Below, piece by piece: positions 1-7,129 of a stretch of DNA of 26,125 bases. The DNA comes from DASSUW01 sp036520135 (lineage in GTDB: Bacteria > Actinomycetota > Thermoleophilia > Solirubrobacterales > Solirubrobacteraceae), in contig DATDKF010000091.1 of the NCBI GenBank assembly GCA_036520135.1, positions 1 to 26,125 on the forward strand. Reading direction: 5' to 3'. The notes below the pieces were generated by a model. It saw nothing but the letters and a program-made list of their open reading frames with translations. It was not told the DNA's origin and did not search any database. Each line of letters opens with the position of its first letter. Within the stretch, counting starts at the first letter, position 1. Made by a program: the position numbers and the translations under genes.

Positions 1-339
1 CACGCGGTGTGGGACGTCGACGGCTTCCATCGTTTCCTCCTCGAGGTGTCGCTTGAGACCCGTGAGCGTCGCCGCCCAGGGCTCGGCGTACTTGCTCACC
101 CACCGGTCGTGGACGAGCCGGATCGGGACCGGGTTCAGGAAGTGGAGCTTCTCGCGCCCGCGTCGTGTGGTCTTCACCAGACCCGCCTCCTCGAGCACGC
201 GGAGGTGCTTCATGACGCCGATGCGGGTCATCGGATGGCGCTGCTCGAGCGCGCTGAGCGTCTGGCCGTCCTGCTTGAACAGCTCGTCGAGCAGGCTGCG
301 GCGCGTCGGGTCGGCGAGAGCCTTGAACACTGCATCCAC
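1..339 (-). CDS. ArsR-family transcriptional regulator (C-terminus outside window)
   Basis: The minus strand reads VDAVFKALADPTRRSLLDEL, then a winged-helix core with HPMTRIGVMKHLRVLEEAGL (recognition helix) and TRRGREKLHFLNPVPIRL (wing). This is the ArsR/SmtB subfamily that often partners with SRPBCC (AHSA1) proteins. The metal-binding ELCVCDL motif is absent, so it is probably not a metal sensor. I chose GTG at 339 because the conserved family start VFKALADPTRR follows directly and a TATCAT -10 box ends 6 nt upstream. The frame is still open at base 1 after 113 codons. The visible tail (EEETMEAVDVPHRV) may run on into an SRPBCC-like domain or stop soon after the edge; this cannot be seen. 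It is divergent from the GT2 gene across a palindromic operator. Confidence 0.88.
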   Translation of the reverse strand, partial: MDAVFKALADPTRRSLLDELFKQDGQTLSALEQRHPMTRIGVMKHLRVLEEAGLVKTTRRGREKLHFLNPVPIRLVHDRWVSKYAEPWAATLTGLKRHLEEETMEAVDVPHRV

Positions 340-345
340 ACCGCG

Positions 346-368
346 ATGATACGTAACTATATGGTTAC
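346..368. promoter_or_regulatory. Divergent operator/promoter for ArsR and GT2 genes
   Basis: An inverted repeat GTAAC-N6-GTTAC (353-368) lies between the two divergent genes. Read on the minus strand, TATCAT (346-351) forms a -10 box 6 nt before the ArsR GTG. The palindrome abuts that box, so ArsR binding would plausibly control its own promoter and possibly the glycosyltransferase. Palindromes of this kind are typical ArsR operators; the assignment to this regulator is inference. Confidence 0.6.
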
Positions 369-396
369 ATGTCAAGTCGATCACCCGTGGCGGGTG

Positions 397-1800
397 ATGA
401 CCGATGCCCCTCCCGGCCAGGACGATGGAGGCGTGAGCGGGGTCGAGGCACATCCGACCCAGTTGGGCGGGTTCACCGCACGGTCGCGGCCGGCGTTCGG
501 GCTGCGACCCACGCTGCGGTTCACGCTCGCGGTCTCGTTGACGATCGCGTATCTCGTGTTCGCCGTCTGGGTCTCGCAGCCGTGGCGGTCGGATCTCGAA
601 GCGGAGATCGGACCGGTGATGGCGTGGGCGATCCCGGTCCTGCTCGCGTATATCCCGTGCCTGTTGATCGGGTTCCTCTGCTTCACGCTGCTCCTCACCC
701 GGTACCACCCGCCGCCGCTGGACGGCGAATGGCCGGCGATCACCGTGGTCGTGGCGGCCTACAACGAGGAGCGGGGGATCGAGCGGACGATCGAGCGCAT
801 CGCCGCCTCGACGTATGAAGGTCCGATCGAGGTCGTGCTGGCGGACAACAACTCGACCGACCGGACGGCCGAGCTTGGCGAAGCCGCCGCCCGACGGTAC
901 GAGCTCGACTACCGGCGCAGCTTCGAACCCGTGGCCGGCAAGCACAACGCGCTCAACACGGCGCTCACCGGTGTGACGACGCCGGTCGTGGTGACGCTCG
1001 ACGCCGACACGCTGCTGAACCGCGAAGCGCTGAGCTACCTCGTCGGGCGCCTCATGAGCCGGCCGCAGGACCAGCACGTCTGTGCGTGCGCCGGGGCCCT
1101 GATCGCCGAGAACGCTCAGCACAACTTCCTCACCAGGATGCAGGGCTGGGACTACCGGCTCGGCATCAACGGCGTCAAGCGCACCCAGGCGTCCTACAAC
1201 AGCGCGCTCGTCGCGCAGGGAGCGTTCTCGGCCTACTGGACCGACGACATCCGCGCCGTCGGCGGCTGGCCGGATGCGATCGGCGAGGACATCGTCCTCA
1301 CGTGGACCCTGATGGGCTCGCGGGGCCTGGTGCAGTACGAGCCCGTGGCGCTGGCCGAGACCATCGTGCCCGAGCGGCTGCGTCACTTCATGCGCCAGCG
1401 GTCGCGCTGGGCGCGCGGAATGTTCGAGGGCATCCAGATCAACCCGCCGTTCCGGCAGCCGCGCGTCCTGGCCAAGGTCGTCGCGGGGATCGACTACCTC
1501 GTCCCGCTGCTCGATGTGGGCTACATCTTCTTCTGGGTGCCCGGGGTGATCCTCTTCTTCTTCGGCCACCCGCTGCTGTTCTCGTGGTGGTCGATGCTCG
1601 TGATTCCCCTCACGCTGGGCATCTTCGGCCTGCTGCGGCGCTGGCAGGATCGCAACGTGTTCGGGCGGCTGGACATGATCCTGGAGCATGACCGGCGCGG
1701 GTTCTTCGGGTACCTGTTCGCCTACCAGGTGGTCACCTCATCGGCCTCCCTGCGCGGCTACGCCCAGCACATCTTCGGCGCCGCCCGCCGCTGGAAGTAG
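397..1800 (+). CDS. Membrane-bound processive family 2 glycosyltransferase (PgaC/BcsA-like)
   Basis: A 467-aa polysaccharide synthase. Two transmembrane helices (about residues 41-60 and 73-100) precede a GT-A domain that opens with PAITVVVAAYNEE. The catalytic signatures are visible: DNNSTD after the first strand, DAD at 202-204 (metal/UDP-sugar), GED at 296-298 (general base) and QRSRW at 334-338 (Q/RxxRW acceptor motif). Hydrophobic segments follow at about 365-415. This layout fits processive synthases such as poly-GlcNAc or cellulose-like synthases; the sugar cannot be told. ATG 397 is chosen because the frame upstream is the antisense of the ArsR gene. GTG 394 and ATG 346 are in-frame alternatives. 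A secreted GH26-like enzyme follows 69 bp downstream, a common synthase/hydrolase pairing in exopolysaccharide export. Confidence 0.85.
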   Translation: MTDAPPGQDDGGVSGVEAHPTQLGGFTARSRPAFGLRPTLRFTLAVSLTIAYLVFAVWVSQPWRSDLEAEIGPVMAWAIPVLLAYIPCLLIGFLCFTLLLTRYHPPPLDGEWPAITVVVAAYNEERGIERTIERIAASTYEGPIEVVLADNNSTDRTAELGEAAARRYELDYRRSFEPVAGKHNALNTALTGVTTPVVVTLDADTLLNREALSYLVGRLMSRPQDQHVCACAGALIAENAQHNFLTRMQGWDYRLGINGVKRTQASYNSALVAQGAFSAYWTDDIRAVGGWPDAIGEDIVLTWTLMGSRGLVQYEPVALAETIVPERLRHFMRQRSRWARGMFEGIQINPPFRQPRVLAKVVAGIDYLVPLLDVGYIFFWVPGVILFFFGHPLLFSWWSMLVIPLTLGIFGLLRRWQDRNVFGRLDMILEHDRRGFFGYLFAYQVVTSSASLRGYAQHIFGAARRWK

Positions 1801-1869
1801 CTGGACGATCGTCGGAGCCTGCGGCCGGATCGCTCACCGCCAGAACCGACGTGACCCGATGCGGATCGG

Positions 1870-2844
1870 ATGCTCAAGATCCTCGTCACGACCGCACTGG
1901 CGATCGCGATGCTCGCCGGCGTGACGACGGAGGCGGAGACGACCCCGCGCTCGGGACCGCTGTTCGGCTTGAACGTGCCGTCGCTCGGCGCCCTCGATGA
2001 CGCCGAGGCGGCGATCGGCGCGCGGGCGGCGATCGTCGGGACCTTCGCCGACTGGGCGCACACGCCCGACTTCCCGCGCGCGCTGGCGGACCGCGTCAAC
2101 GCACGCGGAGCGGTGCTGCTCATCTCGTGGGAACCGTGGGACTCGGCGCGCGGCGGCGCAGAGCAGCCCACCTACGCGCTCGACTGGATCGTCGCCGGCG
2201 ACCACGACGCGCTGATCGACCGCTGGGCCGCGCAGGTCGCCGACTACGACCGGCCGGTGATGCTGCGCTTCGCGGCCGAGATGAACGGTGACTGGCTCCC
2301 GTGGTCGACGGGCGTCAACGGCAACGACGCCGGCGACTACGTCGCCGCCTGGCGGCACGTTCGCGAACGCTTCCGCCGCGCGGGCGCCGCGAACGCCGTC
2401 TGGGTCTGGAACCCGATCGCCGCCTACGACGGCGCCACCCCGCTCCCGCAAGTCTTCCCTGGGACGGACGCGGTCGACTGGGTCGCGGTCGACGGCTACA
2501 ACTGGGGCGCCACCCGCGCCTGGGGCTGGCAGAGCTACGCCGACATCTTCACGCCCACGATCGGCGCGGTCCGGCGGCTCGCTCCCGGCGCGCCCGTGAT
2601 GATCGCCGAGACCGGCTGCGCCCCGGACGCCCGCAAGGCCGCCTGGGTCACCAGCACGATGAACCACGCGCGCGCCGACGGCATCGACGCGCTCGTGTGG
2701 TTCGAGTTCGCCAAGGAGACCGACTGGCGGCTCTCCGAGACCCCCGCGACCGCACGGGCCGCCCGCGCGGCGCTGCGCAGCCCCGGATGGCGCCAGGGCG
2801 GCGATCTCGCCGCGATCGAGCGGATCGTCAGCCGGTCTCGCTAG
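1870..2844 (+). CDS. Secreted GH26-like beta-glycosidase (mannanase/glucanase type)
   Basis: A 324-aa protein with a Sec-type signal peptide (positive start MLK, hydrophobic core, cleavage near residue 22). The mature part is a TIM-barrel hydrolase of GH26 type. Acid/base E137 sits in RFAAEMNGDW, an NxxxWVWNP strand follows at about 175-182, VDWVAVDGYNWG lies at about 202-213, and nucleophile E247 sits in MIAETG. The residue before the acid/base Glu is Ala136, whereas many GH26 enzymes have His there (HEMNG). The enzyme may therefore differ in efficiency or substrate. It follows the GT2 synthase on the same strand and may trim or release its exopolysaccharide. Its stop codon overlaps that of convergent citrate synthase (shared CTAG). 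Confidence 0.82.
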   Translation: MLKILVTTALAIAMLAGVTTEAETTPRSGPLFGLNVPSLGALDDAEAAIGARAAIVGTFADWAHTPDFPRALADRVNARGAVLLISWEPWDSARGGAEQPTYALDWIVAGDHDALIDRWAAQVADYDRPVMLRFAAEMNGDWLPWSTGVNGNDAGDYVAAWRHVRERFRRAGAANAVWVWNPIAAYDGATPLPQVFPGTDAVDWVAVDGYNWGATRAWGWQSYADIFTPTIGAVRRLAPGAPVMIAETGCAPDARKAAWVTSTMNHARADGIDALVWFEFAKETDWRLSETPATARAARAALRSPGWRQGGDLAAIERIVSRSR

Positions 2845-3971
2845 ACCAAGGAGAGCGCGCGCGCCGGCTCGCCGACGTAGTGCGCCGACGGGCGGATAAG
2901 CCGCCCCTCGCGCTTCTGCTCGAGGATGTGGGCGGCCCAGCCGGCCGTGCGGGCGCAGCTGAACATCGGGGTGAACAGCTCGGGCGGGACCTGCGCGTGG
3001 TCGAGCACGACCGCCGACCAGAACTCGACGTTGGTGGCGAGCACGCGGTCGGGCTTGCGCGCCCTGAGCTCGGCGAGCGCGGCGGCCTCGAGCGTCTCGG
3101 CGACCTCGGCGCGCGGCGAGCCGATCGCCTTGGCCGTCCGCCGCAGCACGCTCGCGCGCGGGTCCTCGGCGCGGTAGACGCGGTGGCCGAAGCCCATCAG
3201 CCGCTCGCCGCGGTCGAGCACGTCGCGGACGTAGCGGTCGGCGTCGCCCGTGCGCTCGACGTCGTCGAGCATCTTCAGCACGCGCGCGGGCGCGCCGCCG
3301 TGCAGCGGGCCGGAGAGCGCGCCGACGGCGGCCGACAGCGCGGCGGCGACGTCGGCGCCGGTCGAGGCGACGACGCGTGCGGTGAACGTCGACGCGTTCA
3401 TCCCGTGCTCGGCGGCCGAGATCCAGTAGGCATCGATCGCCTTCACGTGGTCGGGGTCGGCCTCGCCGCGCCAGCGGATCAGGAAGCGCTCGGGGATCGA
3501 CGCCGCGCGGTCGACCTCGCGCTGGGGCACCGGCGGGCGGCCGACGCCGCGGGCGGACTGGGCGACGAACGACAGCGCCATCACCGACGCGCGGGCGAGG
3601 TCGTCGCGCGCCTGCTCGTCGCTGATGTCGATCAGCGGCTTGAGGCCCCACTCCGGCGCCAGCATGGCGAGCGCGGCCTGGACGTCGACGCGCGGGTCGG
3701 CGGAGCGGACGGCGAGCGGGTGCGGCTCGGCGGGCGGCAGACCCGGCTCGAACCGGCCGTCCACGAGCAGGCCCCAGACGTGCTCGAACGGCACCTGGCC
3801 GACGAGCTCCTCGATGTCGATCCCGCGGTAGCGCAGCGCGCCGCCCTCGCGGTCCGGCTCGGCGATCTCGGTGTCGAACGCGACAACGCCCTCAAGTCCG
3901 GACGACGTAACGTCGTCCGCAGGTCGCCGGGTGGGGTTTCCGGTGACTGGAGGACGAAACTCCCTATTCAT
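2841..3971 (-). CDS. citA: Citrate synthase, actinobacterial CitA type
   Basis: A 376-aa enzyme condensing oxaloacetate and acetyl-CoA into citrate (TCA entry). Family blocks are GLEGVVAFDTEIAEPD (25-40), catalytic H189 in AAEHGMN, H224 in GPLHGG, H263 in GFGHRVYR, and NVEFW (314-318). There Glu316 stands where most citrate synthases have the catalytic Asp; the Glu form is, to my knowledge, usual in the actinobacterial CitA subfamily. ATG 3971 is the only in-frame canonical start. It has AGGGAGAG just upstream and overlaps the CGNR gene end by 8 bp, so the two are translationally coupled. Residues 4-23 are encoded by a repeated hairpin element rather than by family-conserved sequence; homologs normally begin close to GLEGVV. 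The regulator gene upstream is the likely controller. Confidence 0.93.
   Translation of the reverse strand: MNREFRPPVTGNPTRRPADDVTSSGLEGVVAFDTEIAEPDREGGALRYRGIDIEELVGQVPFEHVWGLLVDGRFEPGLPPAEPHPLAVRSADPRVDVQAALAMLAPEWGLKPLIDISDEQARDDLARASVMALSFVAQSARGVGRPPVPQREVDRAASIPERFLIRWRGEADPDHVKAIDAYWISAAEHGMNASTFTARVVASTGADVAAALSAAVGALSGPLHGGAPARVLKMLDDVERTGDADRYVRDVLDRGERLMGFGHRVYRAEDPRASVLRRTAKAIGSPRAEVAETLEAAALAELRARKPDRVLATNVEFWSAVVLDHAQVPPELFTPMFSCARTAGWAAHILEQKREGRLIRPSAHYVGEPARALSLV
3902..3960. repeat. Nested-hairpin repeat element, copy 1 (inside citA 5' end)
   Basis: On the plus strand it reads ACGTAACG, then stem 1 TCGTCC (3913-3918), GCA, stem 2 GGTCGCCGG (3922-3930), loop GTGGGGTTT (3931-3939), stem 2' CCGGTGACT (3940-3948), GGA, stem 1' GGACGA (3952-3957), AAC. 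A second copy lies at 13421-13473 with the same loop and compensating stem changes. Stem 2 holds two G-U pairs when read as plus-strand RNA; on the minus strand these become A-C mismatches. The element lies wholly within the first 24 codons of citrate synthase. Confidence 0.7.
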
Positions 3972-4566
3972 GTCTCTCCCTAAACCGTCGGGCTTTCGCC
4001 TGATTCCCGCACCGAGCCATCGAGCACCAGCGGCGGGCGCCGGCGGGCGAGCGGTCGTAGAAGCGCGCCGAGCACGTGTCCGATCCGCAGATGCGGACGC
4101 GGGCGCGCTCGGACGGGATCCCGAGCATGCGCGCGGCGTCGTACGCGACCATGCCGAGCGCCCGGCGTGGAGAGTCGGCGCGCACGCGCTCGGTCAGCAC
4201 CGGGTGGCCGTCGAGGCCGGTGACGAGCGCGGGTCGCGAGCCGGCGAGGGCGAGCCAGTCGTCGACCAGCGCGACCGCCGCGGGATCGGGCGCCGTGCCG
4301 CTCACCGCCGCGCGCACGCCGGCGTCGATCGCCTCGCGCAGCCCGCGCGCCTCGCCGAGGATCGACGCGGGCGCGCGCATCCAATGCGCGAGCAGCCCGG
4401 CCCGCACGAGCCACGCCACGACCTCGTCCACTGACAGCAGGCATTCAACGTCGCGGCGCCAGCGCTCCCGGCGCGTGTTGACGAAATCCGTCGCGGGACG
4501 GCCGCCAAGCCAGTACCAGTACGGAACGCCGGAAACGGGTGCCCCGTCGGGCAGGTCGCGGTGCAT
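3964..4566 (-). CDS. CGNR zinc-finger transcriptional regulator (ABATE domain)
   Basis: A 200-aa protein. The N-terminal part (GGRPATDFVNTRRERW, then a helical region) is the stress-induced ABATE-type ligand domain. The C-terminus carries the treble-clef CGNR zinc finger: C-x4-C in CGSDTCSARFYD, then WCSMARCGNQAKARRFRER. Such proteins bind DNA through the CGNR motif. ATG 4566 is chosen because a TATCAT -10 box ends 6 nt upstream and the start lies in a perfect inverted repeat, which suggests a leaderless, autoregulated gene. An in-frame extension to 4626 would run through the promoter. Its stop (TAG, 3966-3964) falls 3 nt past the citrate synthase ATG, so the two form one operon and it probably controls citA. 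Confidence 0.88.
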   Translation of the reverse strand: MHRDLPDGAPVSGVPYWYWLGGRPATDFVNTRRERWRRDVECLLSVDEVVAWLVRAGLLAHWMRAPASILGEARGLREAIDAGVRAAVSGTAPDPAAVALVDDWLALAGSRPALVTGLDGHPVLTERVRADSPRRALGMVAYDAARMLGIPSERARVRICGSDTCSARFYDRSPAGARRWCSMARCGNQAKARRFRERHE

Positions 4567-4595
4567 AACCGGATGATACGTCCTCAACCGGTTAT
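4565..4595. promoter_or_regulatory. Operator/promoter of the CGNR-citA operon
   Basis: A perfect 8-bp inverted repeat, ATAACCGG (4565-4572) and CCGGTTAT (4588-4595), flanks a 15-nt spacer. On the minus strand the spacer contains TATCAT (4573-4578), the -10 box of the CGNR gene. A protein bound across both arms would cover the -10 and the start codon, which fits autorepression. Confidence 0.6.
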
Positions 4596-4632
4596 TCGCG
4601 AGGCAATGGCAGCGTGACCGTTCCAATTCCCG

Positions 4633-4638
4633 TAGGCT
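4633..4638 (+). promoter_or_regulatory. -10 box of the amidase gene
   Basis: TAGGCT ends 11 nt before ATG 4650, giving an almost leaderless transcript. No Shine-Dalgarno sequence lies between them. This is one of several such boxes in the window. Confidence 0.45.
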
Positions 4639-4649
4639 GCCGCCGCCGC

Positions 4650-6071
4650 ATGAGCGCTGCCGACCTGATGCTCAAGCCGGTCCCAGAGCTCGCCGCACTG
4701 GTCCGCGGCGGGGAGATCTCGGCCCGAGAGGTCGTTGGCGCCGCCCTGCGCCGGATCGAGGACCTCGACGACCGCATCAACGCCTTCGTGGAGGTCGATT
4801 CCGAGCGCGCGCTCGAGGCGGCCGACAAGATCGAGCCGGGCGATGAGCGCCCGTTCGCGGGCGTGCCGATCGCGATCAAGTCCAACGTGCCGGTCGCGGG
4901 CCTGTGCATGAACTTCGCGTCGAAGTTCCTCTCGGGCCACCGGCCCGGCCACAGCGCCTACATAGTGCGGCGGCTGCGCGACGCCGGCTTCGTCGTCATC
5001 GGGACGACGAACATGCCGGAGTTCGGGATCCTGCCGACCACCGAGCCCCGCCACACCGGCGTCACGCACAACCCGTGGGACCTCGACCGCACGCCCGGCG
5101 GCTCCTCGGGCGGGTCCGCCGCCGCGGTCGCCGCGGGCATGCTGCCGGTGGCACACGGCAACGACGGCGGCGGCTCGATCCGCATCCCGGCCGCGTGCTG
5201 CGGGCTGGTGGGGCTGAAGACGAGCCGCGGCCGCGTCTCGCGCGGGCCCGATCTCGGCGACTCGTTCCTGTCCTGCGACGGGATCCTCACGCGCACGGTC
5301 GCCGAGTCCGCGCAGATGCTCGACGTGCTGGCGGGCTACGAGGTCGGCGACGCGACCTGGGCGCCGCGACCCACCGAGCCGTACGCCACCGCGGTCCGGC
5401 GCGACCCGGGGCGCCTGCGCGTGGCGATGACGGCCGACAACCCGCTGGGCATCGACGTCGACCCCGAGTGCGTGCACGGCATGCACGTGGCGGGGGAGCT
5501 GCTGGCGTCGCTCGGCCACGAGGTCGAGCACGCGTCGCCGTCGCTGCCCGGCGGCGACGTGTTCTCGCTGTTCATACAGGCCTTCGGGCCGGCCGTGAGC
5601 CTCGGCATCGCATACGGCGAATTGCTGGCGGGGCGGCCGCCGGAGGAGGACGAGATCGAGCCGCTCTCGCGCGCGGTGTTCGACCTCTCGCAGCGGCTGA
5701 CGTCGGTCGGCTACCTGGGCGCGGCCGCGCAGCTGCAGGCCGTCGCGCGCGGCGTCGTGGCGTTCTTCGCCGAGTACGACCTGCTGCTCACGCCCGCGCT
5801 GGCCGAGCGCCCGCTCCCGATCGGCGAGTGCAACGGACTCGGCGAGGACCCGCTCGCCGACCTCGCCCGCTCCGGCCGCTTCACCCCGTTCACGTCGCTG
5901 TTCAACGTGACCGGGCAGCCCGCTATCAGCATCCCGCTCGGGTTCGGCGACGACGGCCTGCCGACCGCGGCCCAGCTGGTCGCCAAGCCGCTCGGCGAGG
6001 ACACGCTGCTGCAGGTCGCCGCGCAGATGGAGGCCGCCCTCGGCCGCCCCGCGCGCATCCCCGAGCTCTAG
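4650..6071 (+). CDS. Amidase signature family enzyme
   Basis: A 473-aa serine hydrolase of the amidase signature family, which cleaves carboxamides through a Ser-cisSer-Lys triad. Lys lies in GVPIAIKSN, and the glycine/serine-rich core TPGGSSGGSAAAVAAG carries the cis-Ser, followed by GNDGGGSIRIPAACCGLVGLK with the nucleophilic Ser. Length and domain are complete, with the C-terminal LFNVTGQPAISIPLG block present. Acyl-tRNA amidotransferase subunit A (GatA) is related, but no gatB or gatC is near, so a stand-alone amidase of unknown substrate is more likely. ATG 4650 fits the promoter box; GTG 4614 is an in-frame alternative. An IS481 element is inserted exactly at its stop codon, which was regenerated, so the protein is unchanged. 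Confidence 0.9.
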   Translation: MSAADLMLKPVPELAALVRGGEISAREVVGAALRRIEDLDDRINAFVEVDSERALEAADKIEPGDERPFAGVPIAIKSNVPVAGLCMNFASKFLSGHRPGHSAYIVRRLRDAGFVVIGTTNMPEFGILPTTEPRHTGVTHNPWDLDRTPGGSSGGSAAAVAAGMLPVAHGNDGGGSIRIPAACCGLVGLKTSRGRVSRGPDLGDSFLSCDGILTRTVAESAQMLDVLAGYEVGDATWAPRPTEPYATAVRRDPGRLRVAMTADNPLGIDVDPECVHGMHVAGELLASLGHEVEHASPSLPGGDVFSLFIQAFGPAVSLGIAYGELLAGRPPEEDEIEPLSRAVFDLSQRLTSVGYLGAAAQLQAVARGVVAFFAEYDLLLTPALAERPLPIGECNGLGEDPLADLARSGRFTPFTSLFNVTGQPAISIPLGFGDDGLPTAAQLVAKPLGEDTLLQVAAQMEAALGRPARIPEL

Positions 6072-6072
6072 G
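6067..6072. repeat. Target-site duplication TCTAGG (left)
   Basis: TCTAGG here and at 7125-7130 flank the insertion. The sequence fits NCTAGN, the 6-bp target known for Bordetella IS481. It contains the amidase stop codon TAG (6069-6071). Confidence 0.85.
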
Positions 6073-6095
6073 TGTAGTTCCTGACCACGTTGTTC
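6073..6095 (+). repeat. IS481 left terminal inverted repeat
   Basis: It starts TGTAG and ends GTTGTTC. It matches the reverse complement of 7102-7124 at 17 of 23 positions, with differences only in the middle. Confidence 0.85.
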
Positions 6096-6116
6096 CGCCG
6101 GTGAGGTAAAGGACAT

Positions 6117-6175
6117 CCGGTGTCCCCTGGAGGCTGGTCGGTGCTGAAGCCACCAGTCCCAAGGGAGGACACCGG
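6117..6175 (+). promoter_or_regulatory. Hairpin in the transposase leader covering the RBS
   Basis: CCGGTGTCC (6117-6125) is the exact complement of GGACACCGG (6167-6175), which ends directly at ATG 6176 and includes part of the GGGAGG ribosome site (6163-6168). An inner CTGGT/ACCAG pair (6134-6138, 6151-6155) extends the fold. In a long transcript the RBS would be hidden. This fits the known protection of IS transposases against read-through from outside promoters. Confidence 0.6.
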
Positions 6176-7129
6176 ATGAAGGTTCACGCTAACGCTCCGC
6201 TCGGTCCGAAGGGCCGCGAGGTGATGGTCTTGCGGGTGCTTGAGCACGGGTGGTCGCGAACGCAGGCCGCCGAGGCGGCCGGCGTGAGCGAGCGGACCTG
6301 CTCGAAGTGGATCAAGCGCTACCGCCGGGACGGTCGGGCGGGGCTGTTGGACCGATCCTCGGCGCCGATATCGATCCCGCATCGCACGCCGGACGCGCTC
6401 GTCGAGGTCGTCGTCGTGTTGCGCAAGCTGCGGATGACCGGCGCCGAGATCGCGTTCTGTCTAGGAATGGCGCTCTCGACGGTCTCGGCCGTCCTGTTGC
6501 GCGTCGGCTTGGGCAAGCTCAGCCGGCTCGAGCCGCCCGAGCCACCGAACCGCTACGAGCGACGCCACGCCGGCGAGCTGCTGCACGTCGACGTCAAGAA
6601 ACTCGGTCGCATCATCCGGCCCGGACATCGCGTCACCGGCAGTCGCCGCGATCGACGCGACCAAGGCAAGAAGGGCTGGGAGTTCGTCCACGTTTGTGTC
6701 GACGACGCAACCCGCCTGGCCTACGTCGAGGTCCTCAGCGACGAGAAAGCCACCACCGCGGTCGCGTTTCTCAGGCGCGCCGTCGCCTTCTACGCCAGTC
6801 ATGGCATCACCGTCAACGCCGTGATGTCCGACAACGGCGCGTGTTACCGCTCAACGATCCACGCGTTCGCGTGCCGCGCGCTGGGCATCCGACACCTCCG
6901 CACGCGGCCCTACCGGCCGCGCACCAACGGAAAGGCGGAACGCTTCATCCGCACCCTGCTCGCCGGCTGGGCCTACGGCGCGATCTACAGCACCAGCCAC
7001 GAACGCACCACAGCCCTTGACGGCTGGCTATGGACCTACAACCATCGCCGCCCACACGGCGCCCTCAGCCACAAGACCCCGATCGCCCGCCTCACCGAAC
7101 TGAACAACCTGGCTGGGTCCTACATCTAG
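6176..7129 (+). CDS. IS481-family transposase (DDE)
   Basis: A 317-aa transposase. An N-terminal helix-turn-helix (about 24-52, SRTQAAEAAGVSERTCSKWI) binds the ends. The rve integrase core carries D139 (LHVDVKK), D219 (MSDNGACY) and E255 (RTNGKAERF), the DDE catalytic triad. C-terminal YNHRRPHGAL is typical of the family. The start ATG 6176 has GGGAGG 7 nt upstream. The reading frame leaves the element: the last codon (ATC, 7124-7126) uses one IS base and two target bases, and the TAG stop (7127-7129) lies entirely in the target duplication. Since the target is NCTAGN, each insertion of this kind would give ANC-TAG, so the stop is always regenerated. Confidence 0.95.
   Translation: MKVHANAPLGPKGREVMVLRVLEHGWSRTQAAEAAGVSERTCSKWIKRYRRDGRAGLLDRSSAPISIPHRTPDALVEVVVVLRKLRMTGAEIAFCLGMALSTVSAVLLRVGLGKLSRLEPPEPPNRYERRHAGELLHVDVKKLGRIIRPGHRVTGSRRDRRDQGKKGWEFVHVCVDDATRLAYVEVLSDEKATTAVAFLRRAVAFYASHGITVNAVMSDNGACYRSTIHAFACRALGIRHLRTRPYRPRTNGKAERFIRTLLAGWAYGAIYSTSHERTTALDGWLWTYNHRRPHGALSHKTPIARLTELNNLAGSYI
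7102..7124 (-). repeat. IS481 right terminal inverted repeat
   Basis: Read on the minus strand it begins TGTAG and ends GTTGTTC, pairing with 6073-6095. Confidence 0.85.

Larger units (their letters stand above)
6073..7124 (+). mobile_element. Complete IS481-family insertion sequence (1052 bp)
   Basis: The ends are imperfect inverted repeats of 23 bp (6073-6095 and 7102-7124, 17 of 23 matching). Both begin TGTAG and end GTTGTTC at the inner side. They are flanked by a 6-bp duplication TCTAGG. One intact transposase gene fills the element. Removing the IS and one target copy restores CTAGGCCTAG, where the amidase and TfoX stop codons were only 2 bp apart. Intact ends, intact ORF and a perfect duplication indicate a recent, probably active insertion. 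Confidence 0.92.

Noticed and set aside
314..316. Citrate synthase inactive because of Asp-to-Glu at the catalytic position (residue 316 of the protein)
   Set aside because: NVEFW with Glu is, as far as I know, normal for the actinobacterial CitA subfamily, and the other catalytic His residues are all present.
7..396. In-frame N-terminal extension of the GT2 glycosyltransferase
   Set aside because: This part is the antisense of a clear ArsR-type regulator and crosses the operator; it has no membrane-transferase character.
1834..3651. Long minus-strand frame across GH26 and citrate synthase
   Set aside because: It runs antisense to GH26 and out of frame with citA; composition is Arg/Ala-rich noise.
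4650..6071. Amidase truncated by the IS
   Set aside because: The insertion regenerates the TAG stop at the same codon, so the protein is full length.
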